This document shows positions 42,529 to 50,416 of a stretch of 64,000 nt of DNA, piece by piece; within the stretch, counting starts at the first letter, position 1, and each line of letters opens with the position of its first letter. Source of the DNA: Streptomyces sp. C10-9-1 (lineage in GTDB: Bacteria; Actinomycetota; Actinomycetes; Streptomycetales; Streptomycetaceae); contig NZ_JANHKP010000009.1 in NCBI RefSeq assembly GCF_024497955.1, positions 234,262-298,261 on the forward strand, read 5' to 3'. The notes under the pieces are model-generated. The model did not search any database. It was not told the origin of the DNA and saw only the letters and a program-made list of their open reading frames with translations. Both the position numbers and the translations under genes were made by a program.

Positions 42529-43389
42529 TCAGGCGTAGCGGTAGTGGCGCGTGTGGTCCAGCAGCTCCGAGGGGCGCACGTCCCAGGGGGGCATCGGATC
42601 GTCAAGCGAGAAGATCTTCCCGTGCCCGGGGTCGGTGGCCGGAAGCGGCTGCGCGGGAAGGTACCCGGCCTCGGGGTGCGCGGCCTGCCAGCGCACCCAG
42701 AGCAGGTCCACGAACGCGTGGTGGAGCCAGAAGACGGGATCGTTCGGCGAGGTCGACCCCATCATCAGGCCGCCCACCCAGCGGTGGACCCGGTTGTGGT
42801 TGCGCCAGCGCGCCTCGCCCCCGGGGTTCCAGCCCTCCACCGCGTTGCGGAAGCCGCGGGTCACCCGCGAGTCCCAGGGGGCGGTGTCGTAGACGGGCTC
42901 CGCCAGCGCCTCGGCCACGTCCTCCTTGGTGGGAAGCGTCACGGGGTTGCGGGGGCGACCGAGGTCCCGCGTGAGGAACTTGCCGTCCGTGATGCGGCTG
43001 TCGATGCGCCAGCCGCCGTTCCTGTACGCGAAGGGCCCGGTCGTCACCTGCCGGTCCAGGCCGCGCCCCGTACCGCCCATGAAGTCGTCCGCCCAGAGGG
43101 AGGAGGACGGGCTGTCGTCGACCGTCCAGTCCCAGTAGGGCACCGACACGCCCGGGTCGACCGACTGCAGCGCCCGTTCGAACTCCAGCAGGTAGCGCCG
43201 GTGCCAGGGGAAGAACGAGGGGGCCATATGGGCGGCCCGGGGCCGCTCCTCGGCATCGGTGACGTAGTACGCGCCGTGCATCCTGACGAACTCGTCGTAC
43301 CGGCCGGAGCGCTTGAGCGTCAGCAGGGCGTCGACGAAGCGGCGCTTCTGGGCCCGGGTCATGTTCCGCTGGTTGATGCGGGTGTACAC
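42529..43389 (-). CDS. melD2: Tyrosinase (MelC2/MelD2 type)
   Basis: A 286-residue type 3 copper monooxygenase that oxidises tyrosine to melanin precursors. CuA ligands are the His residues in RMHGAYY, AHMAPSF and PWHRRYLLEFERAL; CuB ligands are in NHNRVH and FWLHHAFVD. It is longer than the classical MelC2 (about 273 residues) and carries insertions such as KFLTRDLGRPRNPV, so it looks like the second, MelD-type paralogue. The GTG at 43389 has GGGAGGG upstream. It has no signal peptide and is expected to be co-exported with its caddie protein, whose gene lies 35 nt upstream. Confidence 0.94.
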   Translation of the reverse strand: MYTRINQRNMTRAQKRRFVDALLTLKRSGRYDEFVRMHGAYYVTDAEERPRAAHMAPSFFPWHRRYLLEFERALQSVDPGVSVPYWDWTVDDSPSSSLWADDFMGGTGRGLDRQVTTGPFAYRNGGWRIDSRITDGKFLTRDLGRPRNPVTLPTKEDVAEALAEPVYDTAPWDSRVTRGFRNAVEGWNPGGEARWRNHNRVHRWVGGLMMGSTSPNDPVFWLHHAFVDLLWVRWQAAHPEAGYLPAQPLPATDPGHGKIFSLDDPMPPWDVRPSELLDHTRHYRYA

Positions 43390-43424
43390 GGGTGCGGTCC
43401 CTCCCGGGTCGGGCACGGTCCGTC

Positions 43425-43937
43425 TCAGTGGCCGTGCGTGGGGGTCAACGACAGCTGTGCGCCGGCCAGTTCGTCGACCGCGGCACGGGCCACCCCGCGC
43501 AGGGTCGGGAACGACTCGTAGTGGTTCACCATGCTCAGGTAGCTGCCGTCCGCACGGCGCATCACGTGCAGCGGCCGCCCGTCGATGCGGACCTCGACGC
43601 TGGGCACCCCGGCCCGCGCCCGCGCCTCGGCGTCCGTGCCCGCCGGTGCCCCGGCCGGGACCATCACCGTGGCACTGCCCTGGATGTGGCGGCCCCGGTA
43701 GGTCTCGGCGAAGTCCTCCAGCGAGCGGGGCGACCGCTCGGACGCCGGCCCCCGCACCCCGTCCGCGCCCCGGCGGGCGAGGACGGGGGCGAGCGCCCCG
43801 GCCGTGCCGGCGATCACTCCGGCGGTGAGCAGGGCGCGCAGCACGATCCGGCGGGCGAGGGGGCGGGCGGTCGGCCATCGGGCCGCGGCCCCGGCCAGGG
43901 CCCCGGCGGTCCCGCGCGTCCCCCTGCTGCCGATCAT
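43425..43937 (-). CDS. melD1: Tyrosinase caddie/cofactor (MelC1 type)
   Basis: A 170-residue MelC1-type protein that delivers copper to tyrosinase and carries the Tat signal for export of the complex. The N-terminus has a basic region ending in a hydrophobic signal (ARRIVLRALLTAGVIAGTAGAL), preceded by RR. The C-terminal domain (about 70-165) contains IDGRPLHVMRRADGSYLSM and the NHYESFPTLRGVARAAVDEL segment; the ending TPTHGH provides extra His. It starts at ATG 43937 and is followed 35 nt later by the tyrosinase. Confidence 0.9.
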   Translation of the reverse strand: MIGSRGTRGTAGALAGAAARWPTARPLARRIVLRALLTAGVIAGTAGALAPVLARRGADGVRGPASERSPRSLEDFAETYRGRHIQGSATVMVPAGAPAGTDAEARARAGVPSVEVRIDGRPLHVMRRADGSYLSMVNHYESFPTLRGVARAAVDELAGAQLSLTPTHGH

Positions 43938-44104
43938 GTCCTCGTCCCTCCCCGTCGCTCCGCTCCGAGGTGCACCCGGCTTCACGGTGCACGCACGCTC
44001 GGTCTGCACAACGAGGGCGGCCCCGAAGGGTTGCTCGCCCGGACGGGGGGCGGGCCCGCTGCGGACCGGGCGTCGGCGCCCCGGCCCGTGGCGCGCCTTG
44101 GGCG

Positions 44105-44611
44105 TCAGCCCAGCAGGAGGGCCGCCGCCGGGGCCCCCTGGAGCACCGGCGCGATCACCCCGGCCTCGGGCATCGTGGGCTCCGGCTGCCCGAAGGAGTC
44201 CGGCCGCGGCTGGGTCAGCGGGGCACCGAGCGAGGCGCCCGGGCTGGACAGCCTCAGGTCGGACGCCTCGGTGACGGCCCGGACGGCACCCGGCTCGCCC
44301 TCGCCGAGCGGGTTGTCCACCGGGAGTTCCACCAGGGTCTCGGGGAGCTGCCCGGCGAAGGGCACCGCGGGGAGCGTGTTGTCCGGCAGCAGGTTGCCGG
44401 TGGTGTGGCGCGGGGTCTCGGGGGCGCCCGGGACCGGGACCGGCACGCCCGTGCTCAGCGAGGGCGCCTCGACGGGCAGCGCCGCCTCGACGCTCTCCAA
44501 CGGCACGGTGACCGGCACGGATCCGGCGGCGACGGCGGGCGCCCCGGTCACGGCCGAGGCCACGCAGGCCACCACGGCGGCGAGTGGGCCGCGCGTTGTC
44601 AACTTCATCAC
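44105..44611 (-). CDS. Secreted Pro/Ala-rich protein of unknown function
   Basis: A 168-residue exported protein. A signal peptide (about 1-29, ending GAPAVAA) is followed by a low-complexity sequence of Pro, Val, Glu and Leu (VPLESVEAALPVEAPSL, NLLPDNTLPAVPF) with no cysteine. The final 15 residues are hydrophobic (GVIAPVLQGAPAAALLLG). I do not recognise it. It resembles short secreted proteins found near rodlin/chaplin genes in Streptomyces, but this is only a compositional impression. The start ATG 44611 (MMKL) is divergent from the P450 gene. Confidence 0.78.
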   Translation of the reverse strand: MMKLTTRGPLAAVVACVASAVTGAPAVAAGSVPVTVPLESVEAALPVEAPSLSTGVPVPVPGAPETPRHTTGNLLPDNTLPAVPFAGQLPETLVELPVDNPLGEGEPGAVRAVTEASDLRLSSPGASLGAPLTQPRPDSFGQPEPTMPEAGVIAPVLQGAPAAALLLG

Positions 44612-44761
44612 GGTGTTTCGTCCCCTCGGGAGTTACCCGGACCGGCTTCGGCCCGTTGCTCTGCAACAACGAGCACACGCCCGCACCCGCGCAGATTTCC
44701 CCTGTCCGCAGCAATCGCCGGACCGGTGCTGACGCGGTGGGCCCGTTTGCAGGAGGTCGAG

Positions 44762-46039
44762 ATGGCACGCAGGATCCCGGGAGCCCGGGGAGTACCGCCC
44801 GGCGGGGCGGGGGCACCGGGGGTCCCCGACCTGGCGGACCCCTCCTTCTGGCGGCTGCCGCGCGAGGAGCGGCTGGCGGCCTTCGCGTACCTGCGCACGC
44901 TGCCCGCACCCGTCCGCTTCGGCGAGGGAACCGGGGCCCCGTTCCACGCGCTGGTGCGGCACGCGGACGTGGTCGCGGCCAGCCGGCGGCCCCGGGACTT
45001 CGCCAGCGCGCCCGGGGTCACCACGCCCGAGCCGGCCGCCTGGGCCAAGGCGCTGTTCGGGAACTCCATGGTCAACATGGACGGCCCCGACCACGCCGAC
45101 CTGCGGCGGATCGTGGCCCGGTCCTTCACCCCCCGGCTGCTCGCCGCCACCGAGGACAACGTCCGCGCGACGGCCCGCCGGATCGTTGACGAGCTGCTCG
45201 CCCGGCACCCCGGGGGCGTCCGGGAGGCCGACTTCGTGAAGGAGGTCGCCTCGCGGATGCCCTTCGAGGTGATCTGCGACCTGATGGGCGTCCCGCAGGG
45301 GATGCGGGCCGGGATCGCCCTGCGCGTCGACCGGGCGTCGGAGAACGTGGGCGTGCGCCGCGGGTTGCGGGTGCCGGGCCGGGGCCTGCGCGCCCTGGCC
45401 CACCTCCAGGCATCGATGGTCCGCCTGGGCCGGGAGCGCCGCCGCCGCCCGAGAGGCGACCTCGTCTCGGCCCTGGTCTCCGCGGACGTCCACGGACGCG
45501 GCCTGAGCGGACGGCAGTTGGGGGCCTTCTTCTCCCTGCTGCTGGTGGCGGGGGTGGAGACCACCCGCAACGCCCTCGCGCACGGCCTGTGCCTGCTGTC
45601 CGCCCACCCGGAGCAGCGGGCGCTGCTGGAGGAGGACTTCGACCGCCACGCGGACGGGGCGATGGAGGAGATCGTGCGGCACTCGACGCCGATCATCCAG
45701 TTCCGCCGCACGGTGGCCGCCGAGTGCGAACTCGGCGGGCGGGTGTTCCGCCCCGGGGAGAAGGTGGTGCTGTACTACGCCTCGGCCAACCGGGACGAGG
45801 CGGTCTTCGCCGATCCGGACGCCTTCGACATCACCCGCGACCCCAACCCCCACCTCGGCTACGGCGGCGGCGGGCCGCACTACTGCCTCGGCGCGCACCT
45901 GGCCCGCCAGGAGCTGAAGGCGCTCTTCGGTGAACTGCTCGGCAGGCCGCGCGGTCTGCGCGCGGCCGGTCCGGCGGGCCTGGTGGACTCCAGCTTCGAC
46001 AACCGGGTCCGCAGTCTGCCCTTCACCTTCGGCGCCTGA
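44762..46039 (+). CDS. Cytochrome P450
   Basis: A 425-residue bacterial class I P450. The I-helix oxygen-activating motif is LLLVAGVETTRN, ExxR is in EEIVRHSTPIIQFRRT, and the haem-thiolate cysteine is in GYGGGGPHYCLGAHLAR. The ATG at 44762 has AGGAGG upstream. No ferredoxin or reductase gene is adjacent. The substrate is unknown; neighbours (tyrosinase, EPS) do not settle it. The sequence PHYCLG is common among CYP125/CYP124-like and steroid-type P450s of actinobacteria, which hints at a lipid substrate. Confidence 0.93.
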   Translation: MARRIPGARGVPPGGAGAPGVPDLADPSFWRLPREERLAAFAYLRTLPAPVRFGEGTGAPFHALVRHADVVAASRRPRDFASAPGVTTPEPAAWAKALFGNSMVNMDGPDHADLRRIVARSFTPRLLAATEDNVRATARRIVDELLARHPGGVREADFVKEVASRMPFEVICDLMGVPQGMRAGIALRVDRASENVGVRRGLRVPGRGLRALAHLQASMVRLGRERRRRPRGDLVSALVSADVHGRGLSGRQLGAFFSLLLVAGVETTRNALAHGLCLLSAHPEQRALLEEDFDRHADGAMEEIVRHSTPIIQFRRTVAAECELGGRVFRPGEKVVLYYASANRDEAVFADPDAFDITRDPNPHLGYGGGGPHYCLGAHLARQELKALFGELLGRPRGLRAAGPAGLVDSSFDNRVRSLPFTFGA

Positions 46040-46040
46040 C

Positions 46041-46075
46041 CGGGCGGGCGGCGGCCTGGGGCCCCGGCCCGCCCG
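46041..46075. terminator. Hairpin between P450 and DUF5949-like genes
   Basis: A 9-bp perfect inverted repeat (46041-46049 and 46067-46075) between convergent genes, with internal pairing that could extend it. Confidence 0.6.
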
Positions 46076-46088
46076 GCCGGGAGGCGGG

Positions 46089-46589
46089 TCAGCCGCGCAG
46101 CCGGGAGACCGGGAGCAGCACGTGCGCGGTGTCGGCCAGGACGGCCTCGTCGCCGAGGAAGCTCTTGAGGACCTCCTCCGACAGGGCCGTACCGGGCCTG
46201 GCCTCGGGCCACGGGCGTGCGGCGATCATGAAGTGGACGGTGCCGCGCTCCTCGGCGGCGGCCAGCCACTCCTCGGGCGCCGGGCACTGCGCGTTCATGT
46301 GCGGCATGGTCAGCACGGCCTGCCCCGCCTGGATGAGCAGCTGCACGGGGAAGGTGCCCTCCCGGGTGCGGTCCTGCAGCACGTCTCCGGTGGTCAGCCC
46401 GAGCTCCTCGATCATCGTGGCGGCGGCCGCCCGGGCGGCCTCGCCGCCGCCGGTCCCGTCGCCCAGGGAGTAGGCGACCAGGTAGGGGGTGTCGTGGCCC
46501 TCGGCCGGGTCGCCGGTCCAGGCGAGCAGCACCATGGTGCCCAGCTCCGCGGGGTCGACGGCCGTGTTGACGGTGTTCGCAGTGGTCAT
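46089..46589 (-). CDS. Conserved Streptomyces protein (DUF5949-like)
   Basis: A 166-residue cytoplasmic protein without signal or membrane segment. It contains DPAELGTMVLLAWTGDPAEG, YLVAYSLGDGTGGGEAA and NAQCPAPEEWLAAAEERGTV, which I associate with the Streptomyces DUF5949 family; this recognition is from memory. No function is known. I chose the ATG at 46589 (MTTANTVNTAVD) rather than an upstream ATG at 46637. Its stop faces the P450 hairpin. Confidence 0.78.
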   Translation of the reverse strand: MTTANTVNTAVDPAELGTMVLLAWTGDPAEGHDTPYLVAYSLGDGTGGGEAARAAAATMIEELGLTTGDVLQDRTREGTFPVQLLIQAGQAVLTMPHMNAQCPAPEEWLAAAEERGTVHFMIAARPWPEARPGTALSEEVLKSFLGDEAVLADTAHVLLPVSRLRG

Positions 46590-46668
46590 GGCTCGGCACC
46601 CTAGTGCCCGGAGGAGGCCCTTCCGGGCCGCGTTCACCTGCCCGGGTGAACGCTTCCGGTGCCGGGTG

Positions 46669-47199
46669 TCACAGGGCCCAGCGGTGCTCCCCGGCCGCCG
46701 TCCGGCAGTGCAGGGCGACGGCCCGGGAGCCGTGCGGGACGGCGAAGGCGAGCCAGCCCCTGCGCTGCTCGCCGACCGTCATGCGCCCGCGGGCGAGCGG
46801 GAGCCCGGTGGTCAGCTCCCCGGTGGCGACGGCGGGGTGGCTGCGCCCCCGGTCGTCCACCACCCAGGCCCGCGCGACGGCGGACTCGTGGGCGGTGCCG
46901 CCCACGTTGACGACGGTGAGTTCGACGCCCACCCAGCGGGTCCCGGGCCCCGGGCGCGGTACGGCGGGCACGCCCAGCGCCGGGTCCACCTGCCCGCGCA
47001 GGGTGATCCGCAGGTGCTCCCCTGCGGGGGTGCCGCCGTCGTCCACCGTGTCCCCGACACCGGCGGGGGCGGAGGCAGCCGGGGAACGCCCCTTGGCGGT
47101 CCCCGGTTCCACCGGTGCCGGTGCGGCGGCCGACTGGCAGGCGGTCATGCCCAGCAGCAGTGCGGGGAGCAGTGCCGCCGCCGTGCCCTTGTGTCCCAT
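46669..47199 (-). CDS. Lipoprotein with DUF4352-like domain
   Basis: A 176-residue lipoprotein. The signal (GTAAALLPALLLGMTACQS) has a lipobox MTAC with Cys at about residue 21. A Pro/Ala-rich linker is followed by a beta-sandwich-like domain with TRWVGVELTVVNVGGTAHES, characteristic of the DUF4352 antigen-type fold that occurs in many surface lipoproteins. It is monocistronic; the function is unknown. Confidence 0.8.
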   Translation of the reverse strand: MGHKGTAAALLPALLLGMTACQSAAAPAPVEPGTAKGRSPAASAPAGVGDTVDDGGTPAGEHLRITLRGQVDPALGVPAVPRPGPGTRWVGVELTVVNVGGTAHESAVARAWVVDDRGRSHPAVATGELTTGLPLARGRMTVGEQRRGWLAFAVPHGSRAVALHCRTAAGEHRWAL

Positions 47200-47389
47200 C
47201 GGTCCCCTCTTCCCGCGACCCGTCGCCCGTATCCTCCGGGCCCCGGTGACGGGAACGAGGGAGCCGCGCGGGATGTCACGCGGGACCGGCCCCGTGCGGG
47301 CGGCACGGACCCTCGAATGGCCGTTCCGGTCGTCCCCTGGGACCGGGGCGCGGTGGTGACCTCGGCACGGCGGGACGCGTTGGCCCGGT

Positions 47390-47653
47390 ATGGCAAGGAC
47401 CACGGCGCCGACTCGTTGGCAGCGCGTATCGACGGGCACGGACCCGGCACCGGCGACACCGCCCGACGCCGGGACCCCGATCTACGACCGCCTGGCGGCG
47501 GAGTGGGAGGCCGCGGGCCGCACCCTGCCGGGCCGTCCCGACGGGGAGTGGCGCCGGCTGACGGTCTTCCCCCCGGTGTCGGACGGGCGGCTCGGGCCGC
47601 TGCTGCCGCCGCCGGCGCGCCGCGGCTGGCTCTACGACCGCCACACCGCCTGA
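47390..47653 (+). CDS. Short conserved-looking protein of unknown function
   Basis: An 87-residue protein with a clear helix PIYDRLAAEWEAAGRTLPG followed by a beta-rich end LTVFPPVSDGRLGPLLPP and GWLYDRHTA. No signal or membrane segment. Support is positional: the TGA stop at 47651 is immediately inside a strong hairpin and the codon third positions are GC-rich. I am not sure of the start; the ATG at 47390 lacks a strong site. Confidence 0.6.
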   Translation: MARTTAPTRWQRVSTGTDPAPATPPDAGTPIYDRLAAEWEAAGRTLPGRPDGEWRRLTVFPPVSDGRLGPLLPPPARRGWLYDRHTA

Positions 47654-47688
47654 GCCGCGCCCGGCCGGCACGAACCGGGCGCGGCTCA
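47651..47688. terminator. Hairpin between convergent genes at 47.65 kb
   Basis: A perfect 14-bp inverted repeat (47651-47664 and 47675-47688) with a 10-nt loop, overlapping the stop of the 87-residue protein gene. Confidence 0.8.
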
Positions 47689-47698
47689 CGGGCGCGGC

Positions 47699-48976
47699 TC
47701 AGCCGCGTCGGCCCACGGCCGCCTCCCCGGTCCCGGGCGGCGCCGGGGTGGGGTGCGGCAGCCGCGGCACGGCCGGGGTGCCGCGCAGTCGGCGCCGGAC
47801 CCCGGCGACCAGCCGGGGCGCCGTGTAGGAGGCCCCGTGGACGAAGCGCATCGCGGGGCCGAAGGCGGGGGCGGAGAGCAGCCCGGCGAAGAACAGCCCC
47901 GGGTGGGAGGACTCGAAGGCGCCGCTCAGCTCCGGTGCCCCGGTGCCCGGCTGGAGCCGCAGGACGCGCCGGAGGGTGTCGTCGAGCAGCCCGAGGCGGG
48001 CCAGGTCCGGGGTGAAGCCCGTGGCGGCGACCACGTGCCCGGTGTCGACCGCCGTCGCGTTCCCGTCCGGCCCCCGCAGGTCGAGGCGGACCCGCCCGTC
48101 GGCCCGCACCCGCGAACCGCGCAGCACGTGCCCCAGGAGTTCGGGGACCCTCCCCTCGTAGCGCTCGCGCAGCCACCAGGCGCCCGCCGGGCCGAGGGCC
48201 GGGTCCGCGTGACGGCGGCGCGTGCGGGCGGGCAGCAGCCGTACCGCTCCCGGCAGTTCGGCCCACACCCAGGTGGTCCACCCGGTGCCGAGTCCGCTGT
48301 GGGGGGTGCGCAGCGCCCGCGGCAGGGGGCGTTCCAGCGGGGCGGGCGGGGTGTTCCAGCGCAGCCGCCGGGTGCGGGCGACCAGCCGGGGGCGGGCACC
48401 GCCCTCGGCGAGCAGCACGGCCGTCTCCAGGGCGGCCTGCCCGGCGCCCACCACGGTGACGTCCGTACCGGCGAAGCGGCCCAGGTCGCGGTGGTCGCAG
48501 CTGTGGGTGAGCAGTTCGGCCGGCAGGCCGGCGAGGGGTTCGGGCAGTCTGCGGAAGGAGGTCAGCCCGACCGCCAGGACGACGGTGCGGGCCCTGGTCT
48601 CCCCGCCGTCCTCGGTGCGCAGGCGGAAGCCGTCCGCCTCGGGCACGAGGCGCACGACGGTCCGCTCGTCCACGGGCGGCACCGCCCGCCGCGCGAACCA
48701 GTCCCCGTACCCGGTGAACTCCGTGATGGGGACGGGGTTGCCGTGGGCGGCCTCGAAGCCGCGTCCGGCGGCGTACTCGGCGAGGGTGTGGGCGCCGCCG
48801 GGGTGGGAGAGGTTCGAGGACCAGGGTTCGGACTTGAGGAACATGCCCTCGGGCATGTGGTCCCGCCACGAGGCCATGACGCGCCCGAAGACGCAGAGGT
48901 CCAGTCCGGCGGCGGCGGCGTGCGCCGCGACCGAGAGCCCGTAGGGGCCCGCGCCGATCACTGCCAGGTCGTACAT
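47699..48976 (-). CDS. FAD/NAD(P)-dependent monooxygenase-like flavoprotein
   Basis: A 425-residue flavoprotein with the two-dinucleotide-fold layout of N-hydroxylating and Baeyer-Villiger-type monooxygenases. FAD site: LAVIGAGPYGLSVAAHAAAA (about residue 4); NADPH site: TVVGAGQAALETAVLLAEGG; a terminal HVVAATGFTPDLARL. Substrate motifs such as DHMPEGMFLKSEPW recur in related lysine N6-hydroxylase-like proteins. It starts at ATG 48976 and overlaps the ATP-grasp gene by 19 nt, so the pair is co-translated. A role in modifying an EPS building block is inferred from position only. Confidence 0.86.
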   Translation of the reverse strand: MYDLAVIGAGPYGLSVAAHAAAAGLDLCVFGRVMASWRDHMPEGMFLKSEPWSSNLSHPGGAHTLAEYAAGRGFEAAHGNPVPITEFTGYGDWFARRAVPPVDERTVVRLVPEADGFRLRTEDGGETRARTVVLAVGLTSFRRLPEPLAGLPAELLTHSCDHRDLGRFAGTDVTVVGAGQAALETAVLLAEGGARPRLVARTRRLRWNTPPAPLERPLPRALRTPHSGLGTGWTTWVWAELPGAVRLLPARTRRRHADPALGPAGAWWLRERYEGRVPELLGHVLRGSRVRADGRVRLDLRGPDGNATAVDTGHVVAATGFTPDLARLGLLDDTLRRVLRLQPGTGAPELSGAFESSHPGLFFAGLLSAPAFGPAMRFVHGASYTAPRLVAGVRRRLRGTPAVPRLPHPTPAPPGTGEAAVGRRG

Positions 48977-50307
48977 GGTGCGCTCTCGCTCCTCGGGTCG
49001 GGGTGTGCGGGGGAAGGTGCGGCCTCGGCGGGCGCGCCCGGTCGGTCGGGGCGCAGCCGTCCGGCCGCCTTGGCGAGGCCGCGGCCGGCGAAGGCGCGGG
49101 CCATGGCGGCGAAGGGGGCCGGGTCGTCCCCGGCGAACCAGGCGGTCTCGACGCCGCTGCCGCGGGGGATCCGGCTGCCGGGGACCGGGCGGGTGGACCG
49201 GCCCCGGGGGGAGACGAGGCCGGAGAGGACGGACAGGGCCGCGTAGTTCTCGGCGAGGAACACCCGCCCCGGGCGCGCCGGGGACGGCCGCACGCCCCGG
49301 CCGGTGAGGTCCAGGTGCAGGGCCCGCACGACGTCGAGTCCGTCGGCGCCGGTGAACAGGCGGAACTGGGCGCCGGGGCGGGGGTTGGCGTCGAGCAGCC
49401 GGTAGGTGCCGTCCGCGTCCCGCCGGAAGTCGAGGTCGAGGATGCCGTGGTAGCCGGTGTGCCCGGCCAGGCGGCGGGCGGCCTCGGCGACCGCCTCGTT
49501 GTGCTTCCAGCGGCCCAGGGCGGTGAGTCCGGTGCGCGGCGGCCAGGAGAGTTCCTTGCGGCCGGTGCCGCCGTGCAGGCAGGTGGCGTCCGCGGCGAAG
49601 TAGCCGTGGAAGAACCAGTCGGCGTGGGCGCGTTCCGGAAGTCTCCGCTGGAGGAGCAGGGTGCTGCCCGCCTCGGCGCTGCGATCGAAGAGCCGGGCCG
49701 CGGCGCGCGGTGAGGAGACCAGGCTGGTGCTGCGCAGACCGGAGGCCGGGTCCAGCAGCCACGGCCTGCTCCACTTGGCGACCAGCGGCACCCCGATCCG
49801 CCGTACCGCGGCGGCTGCCTCGGCGGGGCCGGCGGGCACCACGGTCTCCGGGTGGGGGATGCCGGCCTCCCGGCAGAGGGTGGCGAGTGCGGCCTTGTCG
49901 GCCAGGTTCCCGGGCAGCGCGGCCGACTGGACCGCGGTCAGGTAGCGGCCGGCGAGCCGCTGGGCGTGCTCGGCGACCAGGAGCGCCCCGAGGTCGTCCA
50001 TCGGGACGAGGACGGCGGGGCGTCCGATCCGGTCCGCGATGCCGAGCAGCGCGCGCACCAGGGTCTCGGGGTCGGGCGGTCCGCCCGGCCGCGGGTGGGC
50101 GCGGTGGAGGTGCCGGGAGCGTACGACGGGGCTGCGCGGCGATTCGACCACCGCGTGCACCTCCACGCCCGCCCTCCCCAGCGACCGGACGGCGCCGAGG
50201 GTGCCGTGGTGGAAGGGATTCCGGTCGAGACGGAGCACCAGTGCGGGTACCGACCGGTCGAGTTCGGTCATCGGGGTCACATCTTTCACCTGGACGGGCC
50301 TGATCAC
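48958..50307 (-). CDS. ATP-grasp ligase-like protein
   Basis: A 449-residue ATP-grasp protein that would form amide bonds or carboxylate activation with ATP. N-terminal domain: VLRLDRNPFHHGTLGAV, then the ATP-grasp core with VLVPMDDLGALLVAEHA and the metal-binding ILDLDFRRDADGTYRLLDANPRPG. The GTG at 50307 has GAAGAGG upstream; an internal ATG at 50271 is possible. It overlaps the following flavoprotein gene and is divergent from the GH26-like gene. The C-terminal 40 residues are disordered. Substrates are unknown. Confidence 0.87.
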   Translation of the reverse strand: MIRPVQVKDVTPMTELDRSVPALVLRLDRNPFHHGTLGAVRSLGRAGVEVHAVVESPRSPVVRSRHLHRAHPRPGGPPDPETLVRALLGIADRIGRPAVLVPMDDLGALLVAEHAQRLAGRYLTAVQSAALPGNLADKAALATLCREAGIPHPETVVPAGPAEAAAAVRRIGVPLVAKWSRPWLLDPASGLRSTSLVSSPRAAARLFDRSAEAGSTLLLQRRLPERAHADWFFHGYFAADATCLHGGTGRKELSWPPRTGLTALGRWKHNEAVAEAARRLAGHTGYHGILDLDFRRDADGTYRLLDANPRPGAQFRLFTGADGLDVVRALHLDLTGRGVRPSPARPGRVFLAENYAALSVLSGLVSPRGRSTRPVPGSRIPRGSGVETAWFAGDDPAPFAAMARAFAGRGLAKAAGRLRPDRPGAPAEAAPSPAHPDPRSESAPCTTWQ

Positions 50308-50416
50308 TGCGTGCCTCTTCGCTAATGGCCTAGGAAACGACCTTCCGACTGATCATTCGAAGGGCTTTCTGCCTAACGTCGTGTCAGTCGCAGAAATACT
50401 CCACAAGGAGGAAGGC

